This document shows, piece after piece, positions 9,138 through 19,232 of a stretch of DNA of 34,019 bases. A program made the position numbers and the translations under genes. Source of the stretch: Nitrospirota bacterium (GTDB lineage: Bacteria > Nitrospirota > Leptospirillia > Leptospirillales > Leptospirillaceae); NCBI GenBank assembly GCA_021828805.1, contig JAJZCZ010000013.1:1-34019 (forward strand), written 5' to 3'. The notes under the pieces are model-generated. The model did not search any database, was not told where the DNA came from, and saw only the letters and a list, made by a program, of their open reading frames with translations. Positions within the stretch are counted from its first letter, which is position 1, and each line of letters begins with the position of its first letter.

Positions 9138-9943
9138 GGACTGTTGGCCTCCTTCTTTTCCGGGATGAGCCGGAGCCTGTCGGGCGAGTTTTTAGGGGAG
9201 ATCGTTCCGTAATCCGGAGGGGTGAGGCTTGCGAAGTACTGCGCCACCGCCTTGATCTCCCTGTTTTTGAGCTTCGAGGCGATGCCCCGCATGAGACCTT
9301 CCGGATCGTCTTTTCTGTCGACGACGGCGAAGCTCTTGATCTGCTGCATCAAATAGGTCTTGCTCTGCCCGGCGATGTAGGGAAAGTTGGGGGGAATGCC
9401 GCGCCCGTCTTCGCCGTGGCAGAGAATGCAGGCCGGAATGTTTCTGTCCCACAGGCCCCGTCGGGCGATGCGCCGGCCGAGGGAGCGCAGGGAGGGGTCG
9501 AACTCCGAGGGGTCGTGGAGCTTGGGTGTGCGGACAGTCGAATAATAGAGCGCGACCGCACGGATGTCGCTTTTTGAAAAGTTTCTCACGACCCGGGCCA
9601 TGAAGGGGGAAAAACGGGTTCCCTTCTGGACGCCTCGGATTTCCCGGTAGATATAGGTCGCGGTTTGCCCGGCGATCCGGGGGATCCCCACCGAGGGCAT
9701 GCCTCCGCCGTTGATCCGGTGGCATTCGGCGCAGGCGGTCGACCCGGAAAACCCGTTTCCCTTCATCGCGATGAGATGGCCCAGGGAGATCTCCGCCGCC
9801 TGGCCCCCTTCCGCCATCGCCCGGGGAGTCCCGCCGGGACAAAGAGTCAGCACGGCAAGGGCGAAGAGGGCCGGAAGAAGAAGCGGTCGCCTCCGGGCGG
9901 GCGAGAGCATGTTCCGGAAAGAGCGGGGGGAAGAGGGGTCCAT
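9134..9943 (-). CDS. tsdB: Diheme cytochrome c4-like protein, TsdB-like electron partner candidate
   Basis: Signal peptide; CAECH and CILCH motifs; GIPRIAGQ...YIYREIRGVQKGTR / FPYIAGQSKTYLMQQIKSF c4-like duplicated halves. Stop overlaps the start of the next gene (ATGA on minus strand, 9134-9137). The ORF extends to 10039, but an RBS-like AGGA precedes the ATG at 9943. Confidence 0.7.
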   Translation of the reverse strand: MDPSSPRSFRNMLSPARRRPLLLPALFALAVLTLCPGGTPRAMAEGGQAAEISLGHLIAMKGNGFSGSTACAECHRINGGGMPSVGIPRIAGQTATYIYREIRGVQKGTRFSPFMARVVRNFSKSDIRAVALYYSTVRTPKLHDPSEFDPSLRSLGRRIARRGLWDRNIPACILCHGEDGRGIPPNFPYIAGQSKTYLMQQIKSFAVVDRKDDPEGLMRGIASKLKNREIKAVAQYFASLTPPDYGTISPKNSPDRLRLIPEKKEANSP

Positions 9944-10087
9944 CGAGATTTTTCCTGACCACAGATCATGGCGTCCTATTCCGGTTAAGTACCGGACCAT
10001 CGTGCCTCTCATTATCGAATCTCCCGGACAACTCTGCAAGACGGGGGAGACTGCCTCTCCCTCCGGCGGCGATCCGGTGGCGAACTA

Positions 10088-10116
10088 AAGACGCCTTCCG
10101 GAAGGCGGGGCGTCTT
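10088..10116. repeat. Nested inverted repeat AAGACGCCTTCCGGAAGGCGGGGCGTCTT in the divergent tsdB-gap intergenic region
   Basis: Inner perfect 16-bp palindrome CGCCTTCCGGAAGGCG (10092-10107); outer arms AAGACGCC (10088-10095) and GGCGTCTT (10109-10116). Confidence 0.7.
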
Positions 10117-10332
10117 GAACGTCCTGAAAAAAATCCGCATAATCTGAACGTGGTTCCCCATCTTCCCTTCCTTAGTGTCCGGACGATTCCTGACGCGCCT
10201 CTGTTCGCTCAAGTCGGTGGCATTTCAGGATATTTTTATGACAAGATTCCTTTTTGGTTCGGGAGGAGACGACGATGGGAAAGGCCATATTGACCCTGAA
10301 TGGCGACAACAATTTTTGTGGAAAATAGGTGA

Positions 10333-11360
<1,028 letters not shown>

Positions 11361-11361
<1 letters not shown>

Positions 11362-11392
11362 CCCCGGAACGGGGTGCGGAATCGCTCCCCGT
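11361..11392 (+). promoter_or_regulatory. Two overlapping, mutually exclusive hairpins in the gap-pgk intergenic region
   Basis: Hairpin A ACCCCG-GAA-CGGGGT (11361-11375); hairpin B ACGGGG-T-GCG-GAAT-CGC-T-CCCCGT (11369-11392). They share ACGGGG/CGGGGT. Confidence 0.5.
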
Positions 11393-11442
11393 GACACAAG
11401 ATCGATCCTCTCCCAGGGTTTTCCGGGAATAACGGAGGTGTA

Positions 11443-12639
11443 ATGGAGCGTTCCAAACGGTGCGTTGACCAGATCAATGTGAAGAACAAGCGTGTCTTTC
11501 TCCGGGCGGACTTCAATGTTCCCCTTGACGGAGACATGCACATTACCGACGACCGCCGGATCCGCTCCTCTCTCCCGACCATCAACTACCTGATCGACGA
11601 AGGCGCCCGGGTTGTTCTGGCCTCCCATCTCGGCCGGCCCAAGGGGGCTCCCGACGCGCGTTATTCCATGGCTCCGGTGGCGAAGAGGCTCTCCCGCCTT
11701 CTGTCCAAGGATGTGCGCTACACCGGAGAGCTTGTCGGTCCCTCGGTGGAGCGGGAGATTGAACGCCTCAAGCCCGGAGAGGTTTTTCTTCTTGAAAATC
11801 TCCGTTTCGACAAGGGTGAGGAGGCCAACGACCTCGAGCTGTCGAAGAAGCTGGCGAACCTGGCCGACGTCTATGTCAACGACGCTTTTGGCGCCGCCCA
11901 TCGAAGCCATGCCTCGGTCGTGGGCATCACCACCTTCATCAAGGAGCTCTCCATCGGCTTTTTGATGAAAAAGGAGGTCTCCTACCTCAAAGGGGCGATC
12001 ACCAACCCCACGCGGCCGCTGGTGGCGATCCTGGGCGGCGGAAAGGTCTCGAGCAAGCTGGGTGTCATCTCGAATCTCCACGAGAAGGTGGACAAGATGA
12101 TCATCGGCGGCGGGATGGCCTTCACCTTCTATCGGGCGATGGGGCTCGAGACCGGGCGCTCCCTGGTCGAGGAGAACCTCGTGGAGATGGCCCGGGAGAT
12201 GCTGACCCGCTCGCGCGAGAGAAACGTCAAGTTTTATCTTCCGATGGACTGCGTCGTCGCGGAGAGCCGGGAGCCCAACGCCCCGACAAAGATCGTCCCC
12301 TACCAGGAGATTCCTCCGGGGTGGATCGCCCTGGACATCGGACCTGCGTCCGTGAAGCTTTTCTCGGAGGTTCTGGAGAACGCCAAGACGATCCTCTGGA
12401 ACGGACCGATGGGGGTTTTCGAGGAGGATGCCTTCTCCCGGGGGACCTTTGCCATGGCCCATTCGGTGGGAAACTGCTACGCCCTGACCATCGTGGGGGG
12501 AGGCGACACCGCCCTGGCCGTGCACCGGGCCGGAGAATCGGACAACATGACCTTCATCTCCACCGGTGGTGGCGCTGCTCTTGAGCTTCTCGAAGGCAAG
12601 GAGCTTCCCGGCCTCTCCGTGATCCCTGATGGCGACTGA
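11443..12639 (+). CDS. pgk: Phosphoglycerate kinase
   Basis: KRVFLRADFNVPLD; ASHLGRPKG; GGGKVSSKLGVI; WNGPMGVFE; GGGDTALAV. Confidence 0.97.
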   Translation: MERSKRCVDQINVKNKRVFLRADFNVPLDGDMHITDDRRIRSSLPTINYLIDEGARVVLASHLGRPKGAPDARYSMAPVAKRLSRLLSKDVRYTGELVGPSVEREIERLKPGEVFLLENLRFDKGEEANDLELSKKLANLADVYVNDAFGAAHRSHASVVGITTFIKELSIGFLMKKEVSYLKGAITNPTRPLVAILGGGKVSSKLGVISNLHEKVDKMIIGGGMAFTFYRAMGLETGRSLVEENLVEMAREMLTRSRERNVKFYLPMDCVVAESREPNAPTKIVPYQEIPPGWIALDIGPASVKLFSEVLENAKTILWNGPMGVFEEDAFSRGTFAMAHSVGNCYALTIVGGGDTALAVHRAGESDNMTFISTGGGAALELLEGKELPGLSVIPDGD

Positions 12640-12717
12640 CCGGGAGTCAGTGGCCGTTAAAAACAGAAGCAAGCTGGCAGGGCAGGGCTCCCGTTTGTTC
12701 TTCGCGAAGGATCTTCC

Positions 12718-13485
12718 ATGCTGATGGTGGCCAACTGGAAGATGAACATGTCCCGGGAGACCATCGTCAGCTATCTCGATGCTCTCTCCCGGGAAGGACG
12801 CTGGGCACGGTGGTGCGCCCATGGCTATCGCCTCGTGCTGTCTCCTCCGCTCGTCTATCTCGATTTTCTCATGCACGAGCTCCAGGCGAGAGAGCTTCCC
12901 TTCTGGGTCGTGGCCCAGAACATGTGCGCCCACGAGAAGGGAGCCTATACCGGAGAGGTGAGCGCCGACATGCTCCGGGATCTGGGGTTGAGTGGAGTGA
13001 TCCTGGGCCACTCCGAGCGTCGCCGTCTCTTCGGGGAGACCGATGCCCATGTCGCGGCCAAGACGGCGCTGGCCCTGACGCGGGATCTCGTTCCCATCGT
13101 CTGCTTCGGAGAGACGGAAGAGGATCGGTCCGCGAAGAACCACGCAAAGGTCTGGGAGCGTCAGATCGCCCCTGTCTGGAAAGAGGTTCAGAAGGCCCGG
13201 GCATCCGGTTCGGAGACCCCGGTGTATTTTGCTTACGAGCCGGTCTGGGCCATCGGCACCGGACGGACGGCCGCCCTAGACGACATCCGGGAGGTCGCCT
13301 GGACCCTGCGGGAGTCCTTTGGGCATGACTGTGCCTCGGGGCTTCTCTATGGAGGGTCGGTGAACGACGAGAGTCTCTCCATGCTCGTGGAGAAGGGGAC
13401 TGTTTACGGGTTTCTCGTGGGAGGGGCCTTCCTCGACCCGGAGGTCGTTCTTCGCTCCTTCGACCGTCTCTTGCTCCATCCCTGA
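12718..13485 (+). CDS. tpiA: Triosephosphate isomerase
   Basis: MVANWKMNMS; GVILGHSERRRLFGE; YEPVWAIGTGRTA; LLYGGSVND; GFLVGGAFLDP. Confidence 0.96.
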   Translation: MLMVANWKMNMSRETIVSYLDALSREGRWARWCAHGYRLVLSPPLVYLDFLMHELQARELPFWVVAQNMCAHEKGAYTGEVSADMLRDLGLSGVILGHSERRRLFGETDAHVAAKTALALTRDLVPIVCFGETEEDRSAKNHAKVWERQIAPVWKEVQKARASGSETPVYFAYEPVWAIGTGRTAALDDIREVAWTLRESFGHDCASGLLYGGSVNDESLSMLVEKGTVYGFLVGGAFLDPEVVLRSFDRLLLHP

Positions 13486-13612
13486 AGGAAGATCAGGCAA
13501 CAGGACTTCTCCGAAGCCCTGGCCGATATCGATTGAGGGTTTTGTAACCGTGTTCCGGTCAATGTCGTAACGTTAAAGTTCAGAGTATCCAAACGGAAAG
13601 GAAAGTATTTTC

Positions 13613-13942
13613 ATGACCATTCTCATTACCACCATTCATGTGCTGACATGCCTTTTCATCATCGCCGCGGTGCTTCTCCAGTCCGGCAAGGGGGCGGAGA
13701 CCGGTGTGATGATCGGGGGCTCTTCCCAGTCGATGTTCGGTGCCCAGGGCGCCACGCCCTTTCTGGGCAAGCTCACCGTGGTTCTGGCGACCGTCTTCAT
13801 GGTGACCTCCCTGTCCCTGGCTCTTATCAAGCAGAACGCCGTCGGACCCTCCCTCCTTCTCAACGCTCCGGTCAAGGCCCTTCCGACCCCCGCGGCACAG
13901 GCTCCGTCCGCCGCTCCGGCGTCTCCGGTCAAAAAGCCCTAA
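13613..13942 (+). CDS. secG: Preprotein translocase subunit SecG
   Basis: Two TM helices; LLQSGKGAETGVMIGGSSQSMFGAQGATPFLGKLT is the characteristic SecG region; downstream of tpiA as is common. Confidence 0.93.
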   Translation: MTILITTIHVLTCLFIIAAVLLQSGKGAETGVMIGGSSQSMFGAQGATPFLGKLTVVLATVFMVTSLSLALIKQNAVGPSLLLNAPVKALPTPAAQAPSAAPASPVKKP

Positions 13943-14012
13943 GGGCCGGGCCCGCCATGAGGTCCGAGAGCCCGTCGACCCCTCTCCGAGAGGACCGCTC
14001 TCGAGGACGCAG

Positions 14013-15791
14013 GTGAGCGGGGCCCTCCCGGGGGGACCCGCCCGGGAGAGGATCCCTGCCTTCCGGATCGGGCAGGCCCTCCTTGTGGGGGTCCTTGTTC
14101 TGGCGGCGTCAGGATGTGCGCGAAAGCCCTCCGAGACCGTTTTCCGCGTTGTTCCCCGCCCGTCTCCCGTGGGGGGGCAGATGGTTCTCGACCTTGTGTC
14201 CGACCCCAAGACCTTCAATCCCGCTGTCGCCTCCGAGACAACCAGCACCCAAATCCTGGGTTATCTCTTTCGTGGACTGACCCGGGTCTCTCCCTACGAC
14301 GGACGTGTCAAACCCGACCTGGCCTCCCGCTGGACCATCGACAAAACGGGACGGAGGGTTGTCTTTACCCTTCGCCGCCATCTCCGCTGGTCGGACGGTG
14401 CCCCCCTGACCTCGGAGGACGTGGTCTTCACCTTTAACCGGGTCTACTACAACCCTGCGGTGGCCTCTCCGGTGAGGGATGTCCTGACTGTGGGAGGAAA
14501 GCCCTTCCGGGTGACCGCCCCCGATGCCCGAACGGTCGTCTTTGAGACGGCGCGTCCCTTTGCCCCTCTTCTCGAAGAGCTCGGCGTCGAGATCCTTCCT
14601 GAACATCTCCTGGCTCCGGCGGTCGCGGCGGGGCGCTTCAACACCGCCTGGTCGGTGCGGACGCCTCCGGAGCAGATTGTGGGAGATGGTCCGTTTCTTC
14701 TCAAACGCTACCATCCCGGCCAGGAGGTCATCCTCGGGAAAAACCCCCTCTACACCCCTCCCCGGGGTCTTTCCGGACCCTATCCCGGGGCGCTGCCCTA
14801 TCTCGACACCATCCGCCTCCGGATCGTTCCCAACCAGAACAGCACCCTTCTCCGATTTCTGGGGGGCCGTTCCGACCTTGTGGGCGTGAGTCCGGCGCAG
14901 GTCCCGGTCCTGTCGGGAAAGACCCGGGAAAAGGCCTTCCGTCTTCTCGTCAGGGGTCCCTCCCAGGCCGAGACCTTCCTGACCTTCAACGAGAACGTGC
15001 GGGCCCCGATTCCAGCCTATAAGGTGGCGTGGTTCAGAAACCGCAACTTCCGTCAGGCAGTGGCCTGGGCCCTGGACCGCAAGGCCATGGTCAACGTGGT
15101 GTACAACGGGCTGGGAGCGCCCATTCCCGGGCCGGTCAGTCCGGCCAACAAGGCCTTTTTTAACCCCGGGGTCTTCCGCTATCACCACGATCTTGCCAAA
15201 GCCCGGGACCTGCTGCGTTCGGGAGGGTTCCGGCTGGAAGGCTCCCGGCTCTATGACGGCGCGGGCCACCGGGTGGCGGTGGTGCTCATGACCAACACCG
15301 AAAGCCCCGAACGGCTCTCGCTGGCCCAGATGGTCCGGGCCATGCTGTCTCCGCTGGGGATCCGGGTCCGGGTGGTCCCCCTCCAGTTCAACATGCTGTC
15401 GACTATGGTTCTCTCCTCCCATCAGTGGGAGATGCTGCTCTTCGGCCTTACCGGGACGCTCGACCCGCACGGCAACGCCACCGTCTGGAGGTCGACGGGA
15501 TTTCTCCATCTCTGGGATCCCGGGGAGAAGAGCCCGTCGACCCCGTGGCAGGCCGAGGTCGACCACCTCTTCGATCAGGGGGAGACGGAGATGGATCCGG
15601 TGCGCCGGAAGGCGATCTATGACCGGTGGCAGGAGATCGCAACCCGGGAGGTTCCTATGGTGGATCTCGTAAGCCCCGATGCGATCACGGCAGTCCGGAA
15701 GACGCTCGCCGGCATCACCCCCACTCCGCTGGGGGGCGTTGTCCCTCACGTCTCCCTGGTGGCCCAGACGGGAAGGATCCTCCGGCCATGA
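14013..15791 (+). CDS. Peptide/nickel-type ABC transporter solute-binding protein (SBP_bac_5 family), lipoprotein-like signal
   Basis: Signal LLVGVLVLAASGC; LDLVSDPKTFNPAVASETTSTQILGYLFRGLTRVSPYDGRVKPDLASRWTID...VVFTLRRHLRWSDGAPLTSEDVVFTFNRV. Confidence 0.93.
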   Translation: MSGALPGGPARERIPAFRIGQALLVGVLVLAASGCARKPSETVFRVVPRPSPVGGQMVLDLVSDPKTFNPAVASETTSTQILGYLFRGLTRVSPYDGRVKPDLASRWTIDKTGRRVVFTLRRHLRWSDGAPLTSEDVVFTFNRVYYNPAVASPVRDVLTVGGKPFRVTAPDARTVVFETARPFAPLLEELGVEILPEHLLAPAVAAGRFNTAWSVRTPPEQIVGDGPFLLKRYHPGQEVILGKNPLYTPPRGLSGPYPGALPYLDTIRLRIVPNQNSTLLRFLGGRSDLVGVSPAQVPVLSGKTREKAFRLLVRGPSQAETFLTFNENVRAPIPAYKVAWFRNRNFRQAVAWALDRKAMVNVVYNGLGAPIPGPVSPANKAFFNPGVFRYHHDLAKARDLLRSGGFRLEGSRLYDGAGHRVAVVLMTNTESPERLSLAQMVRAMLSPLGIRVRVVPLQFNMLSTMVLSSHQWEMLLFGLTGTLDPHGNATVWRSTGFLHLWDPGEKSPSTPWQAEVDHLFDQGETEMDPVRRKAIYDRWQEIATREVPMVDLVSPDAITAVRKTLAGITPTPLGGVVPHVSLVAQTGRILRP

Positions 15792-16756
15792 CACGGGCCC
15801 TTCTCCTTCGCCTCTCCCACATGGTGGTGGTCCTCTTTGGAATTGTCCTTCTCTCCTTCGTGATGATGGACTTCGCTCCGGGAGACTTTCTCACCCAGAT
15901 GGCCTTGAACCCCCAGATCTCGCCCCGGACCATCGCCGCCCTGCGGGAGCAGTACGGTCTGGGTCTCCCCTTCCCGGAGCAGTTCGGGCGCTGGCTCGCC
16001 GCTCTTCTCCGCGGCAATCTGGGTTACTCCTTCTCCTATCACCTCCCCGTCTCAACCCTCATCGCCCAGCGTATCCCGATGACCCTTCTCCTGACGGGGA
16101 CGGCCGTTCTCCTGGCGTGGGGAGCGGCCCTTCCCCTGGCGGTTTACGGGGCCCGGCGGGCGGGGGGAACGCTGGACCGGTCCCTGCTTTCTTTTTCCTA
16201 CCTCTCCATCTCCTTCCCGTCGTTTTTTCTGGCGGTCTTAGGTCTTCTCCTGGCCGAGAAGACAGGTCTTTTCCCCATCGGGGGGGCCCGCTCCTCCCTG
16301 CCGGCAGGGGCAGGGGAGGGCGCCCGGCTCCTTGATCTCCTTCACCACCTGATCCTTCCCGCCATGACGCTGGCCCTGGGAAGCTTCGGCGTGCTCTATC
16401 GCCTCATGCGCTCCTCCGTCCTCGAGGTCCTCGGCCAGCCCTACATGAATGCGGCCCGGAGCCGGGGCCTTGCCGAGCGGATCCTTTTCTGGCGCTACCT
16501 CTTTCGAAACGCCATCAACCCCCTGGTGACCCTTTTCGGTATGGAGCTGGGAGGGCTTCTTTCCGGGGCGGCCTTCACCGAGATGGTCTTCGGCTGGCCG
16601 GGGATGGGTCGCCTCATGCTCCACGCCGTCATGACCCGCGACCTCTATCTCGTGATGGGCGGTCTTCTGATGGGGGCGGTTCTCCTGCTCCTGGGGAACC
16701 TGCTGGCCGACGGCCTTCTCTATCTTCTCGACCCGCGCACCCGGGAGAGCTCATGA
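15788..16756 (+). CDS. ABC transporter permease (OppB/DppB type)
   Basis: MTRALLLRLSHMVVVLFGIVLLSFVMMDFAPGD; LREQYGLGLPFPEQFGRWL; ARSRGLAERILFWRYLFRNAINPLVT. ATGA overlap with the preceding stop. Confidence 0.92.
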   Translation: MTRALLLRLSHMVVVLFGIVLLSFVMMDFAPGDFLTQMALNPQISPRTIAALREQYGLGLPFPEQFGRWLAALLRGNLGYSFSYHLPVSTLIAQRIPMTLLLTGTAVLLAWGAALPLAVYGARRAGGTLDRSLLSFSYLSISFPSFFLAVLGLLLAEKTGLFPIGGARSSLPAGAGEGARLLDLLHHLILPAMTLALGSFGVLYRLMRSSVLEVLGQPYMNAARSRGLAERILFWRYLFRNAINPLVTLFGMELGGLLSGAAFTEMVFGWPGMGRLMLHAVMTRDLYLVMGGLLMGAVLLLLGNLLADGLLYLLDPRTRESS

Positions 16757-17787
16757 AAGGGCTCCGGGACCTTCTCCGCCGGGTGGGGACGGCGGGCACC
16801 CTGCTCCTTCTTCTGGGGCTCATGAGCCTCTTCGCGGAGTTCCTGGCGCCTTACCGGTACGACTCCGTCCGCTTCGACCTGCCCTATGCTCCGGCCGTCT
16901 GGCCCCATCTGGCCGGCGGCCGGCTCGTCGTCCCCGTTCTCCGGCTTGCCGATCCGGTGGCCCGCCGCTACGAGCCGACAGGAGAGGGGGTTCCCCTCCG
17001 GTTCTTCTGCCGGGGAGAAAAAGTTCGGATGTGGGGATTCCTGCCCCTGTCCCGCCATCTGTTTTGTGCGGCGGCTCCCGGCCGGGTTCTTCTTCTGGGG
17101 GCCGACCTCTTTGGCCGGGATCTCTTCTCGCGCCTCCTCTACGGGATGAGGATCTCCTTTCTCCTGTCGCTGCTTGGTGTCAGCCTTTCGTTCGGCATCG
17201 GGATTCTCGTGGGGCTTGTGGCGGGGTATGCAGGAGGATGGACCGACCGGATCCTGATGAGAGGCTCCGAAATTGTCATGGCGGTCCCCTCCCTCTATCT
17301 CCTGATGGGGCTCCGTTCGATGGTTCCCTACGGGGTGTCAGGGCTTTCGGTGGCCTTCGTCATCACCGGATCCCTTGCCCTGGTGGGCTGGGCCTCCCTC
17401 GCCCGCGTGGTGCGCGGTCTCGTCCGCTCGCTTGTCTCCCGGGACTTTGTCCTGTCGGCGGTCGCCACCGGCGCCTCTCCCGTCCGGATCATCTTCCGAC
17501 ACCTCCTGCCCAACATGCGCTACTACCTTCTGGTGGCGGTCACCCTGTCGATCCCGGCCTTCATCGTCGGCGAGGCGGGGCTTTCCTTCCTGGGGCTGGG
17601 TCTTTCGGAGCCCCGGCCGAGTCTTGGAAATATCCTCGCAGAAGGACAGTCGCTTGAGACGATGGAGAGTGCGCCCTGGCTCCTGGCCGCCGGCGGGATG
17701 ATCGTCCTTCTGGTGGTGCTCTTCAACCGCCTGGGAGACACCCTCCGGGAGGCGCAGGAGGAGGCCGGCTCCGGAAAGGCCCCCTGA
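16753..17787 (+). CDS. ABC transporter permease (OppC/DppC type)
   Basis: LGADLFGRDLFSRLLYGMRISFLLSLLGVSLS; AVATGASPVRIIFRHLLPNMRYYLLV; EAGLSFLGLGLSEPRPSLGNIL. ATGA overlap with the preceding stop. Confidence 0.92.
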   Translation: MKGLRDLLRRVGTAGTLLLLLGLMSLFAEFLAPYRYDSVRFDLPYAPAVWPHLAGGRLVVPVLRLADPVARRYEPTGEGVPLRFFCRGEKVRMWGFLPLSRHLFCAAAPGRVLLLGADLFGRDLFSRLLYGMRISFLLSLLGVSLSFGIGILVGLVAGYAGGWTDRILMRGSEIVMAVPSLYLLMGLRSMVPYGVSGLSVAFVITGSLALVGWASLARVVRGLVRSLVSRDFVLSAVATGASPVRIIFRHLLPNMRYYLLVAVTLSIPAFIVGEAGLSFLGLGLSEPRPSLGNILAEGQSLETMESAPWLLAAGGMIVLLVVLFNRLGDTLREAQEEAGSGKAP

Positions 17788-17837
17788 GCGGGAGAGAAGG
17801 AGCGCCTTGTCACAAGAAAGAACAAGAGAGAGGGAAG

Positions 17838-18491
17838 ATGGAAAAGAAGCGAAAGAGGATTGAAGAGTTCGACCTCGTTCTGTGGGATCTCGACGGGACT
17901 CTGGTGGACTCCCGGACCGACCTGGTGGAGGCGACCAATGTGGCGATGCGGGCGTTGGGGTATCCCCCGGTGCCGTTTGACCGCTTCTCGCAGATGGTGG
18001 GGCAGGGGGTGCGTCACCTGGTGACTACGGCCCTGCCTGCCGGCAGCGATCCGGAGACGGTGGAGGAGGCGATCGAGATCTTTCTTGTCTGGTACCGGAG
18101 GCACCTGGCCGATACCACCCGCTTCTATCCGGGTCTCCGGGAGGGGATCGCCCGCTCGAAGGCCCTTCACGCCGTGGTTTCGAACAAGCGGGAGGATCTC
18201 TGCCGCTCCCTTCTCGCCCGGCTTGGCACGACGGAGCTCTTTGTCAGGATTGTGGGGGGCGATACCTGTCCCGAACAAAAGCCCCATCCGGCCCCCCTTC
18301 TTGCGGCGATGGCGGGTCTCGGGATCCCTCCGGAGCGGGTGCTCATGGTGGGGGACAGCACCGTCGACATCGAGGCGGGCAAGCTTGCGGGGGTGACGAC
18401 CTGGGGGGTGCGCTGGGGATTTGGGGATCCGGCCTCTAGTCGGCCGGATGCCCTTCTGTCCGACCCGTCGGAGGTTTTTTCTCCGGCGTGA
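17838..18491 (+). CDS. gph: HAD-family hydrolase, phosphoglycolate phosphatase-like
   Basis: LVLWDLDGTLVDSRTDL motif I; VVSNKREDL motif II; CPEQKPHPAPLL / VLMVGDSTVDIEAG motifs III/IV. Confidence 0.85.
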   Translation: MEKKRKRIEEFDLVLWDLDGTLVDSRTDLVEATNVAMRALGYPPVPFDRFSQMVGQGVRHLVTTALPAGSDPETVEEAIEIFLVWYRRHLADTTRFYPGLREGIARSKALHAVVSNKREDLCRSLLARLGTTELFVRIVGGDTCPEQKPHPAPLLAAMAGLGIPPERVLMVGDSTVDIEAGKLAGVTTWGVRWGFGDPASSRPDALLSDPSEVFSPA

Positions 18492-18975
18492 GCACTCTGT
18501 CCGGCGCCGGGTACTCAACGGTGCGGGAGAGGAGAGAGAGCGTCGCGCCCAGCAGACCGATCAGAATCACGAGGTTCGCCATGAAGCTCTCGCGATGCGC
18601 CGCGGCGAAGGCGGATATCAGCGCGGCATCGGCCGGAAGGGCGTCGTGGAGGGCCTTGAGGGTGGCGGCCCGGGGGCCCAGATAGAAGGCCAGAAGGCCA
18701 GAAATCGCAAGACCTGTCGAGAAGGTGATGAGGAGGCCCTTCGTGGGTCTCCGGGAGAGCTTCGAAAGCAGGAAAAGAAGGAGAACCTCCACCAGAAGGC
18801 CGGTGAAGAGGAGGTGGAAGTAGCCCGGAAAGAGGGCGCCCACCGCCTCCCCGGCCTTTACTGTTCCCAGGTGAAGGAAGAGCGCCGGGGCCACGAAGAG
18901 GGTCATGAGGATCGTGCCTCCCGTGAGGAAGACCAGAATGTATCCGTAGACGAGCCAGAGAATGCGGGGTATCAC
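18436..18975 (-). CDS. Four-TM membrane protein, DUF4149-like
   Basis: VIPRILWLVYGYILVFLTGGTILMTLFVAPALFLHLG...AGEAVGALFPGYFHLL with four hydrophobic segments. Proposed GTG start at 18975 with AAAGGA upstream (the ORF itself extends to 19062). Confidence 0.65.
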   Translation of the reverse strand: MIPRILWLVYGYILVFLTGGTILMTLFVAPALFLHLGTVKAGEAVGALFPGYFHLLFTGLLVEVLLLFLLSKLSRRPTKGLLITFSTGLAISGLLAFYLGPRAATLKALHDALPADAALISAFAAAHRESFMANLVILIGLLGATLSLLSRTVEYPAPDRVLTPEKKPPTGRTEGHPAD

Positions 18976-19232
18976 GGGCGATCCTTTCAGAGTGGGAGGT
19001 CCCGTCCGGAAGGCAACGGACCCGGAGATATACGGCCAGAATATACGGGAGGCTCCCGACACAGCGAGTCCGGTCCGGGTGACGTCAGGGGCTGGTCCTG
19101 AGCGACTATGGACTTGATTTTACTGCACAGGGAGGCGTGCGGCAAGGAGATGTTGATTCCGGAGCCGGGGGGAAGGGAAAAAAGCCTGCAGCCCTCCTTC
19201 TTCGTGGCGAAAGAGGGGGGACCGCCGGAGGG

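Noticed and set aside
12700-12709. CTTCGCGAAG palindrome just before the tpiA start as an RBS-sequestering switch
   Set aside because: Only a 10-bp palindrome that would have no usable loop; too weak to support a regulatory claim.
14109-15794. 561-aa minus-strand ORF antisense to the solute-binding protein gene
   Set aside because: Shadow ORF; the plus strand carries a clear SBP_bac_5 protein.
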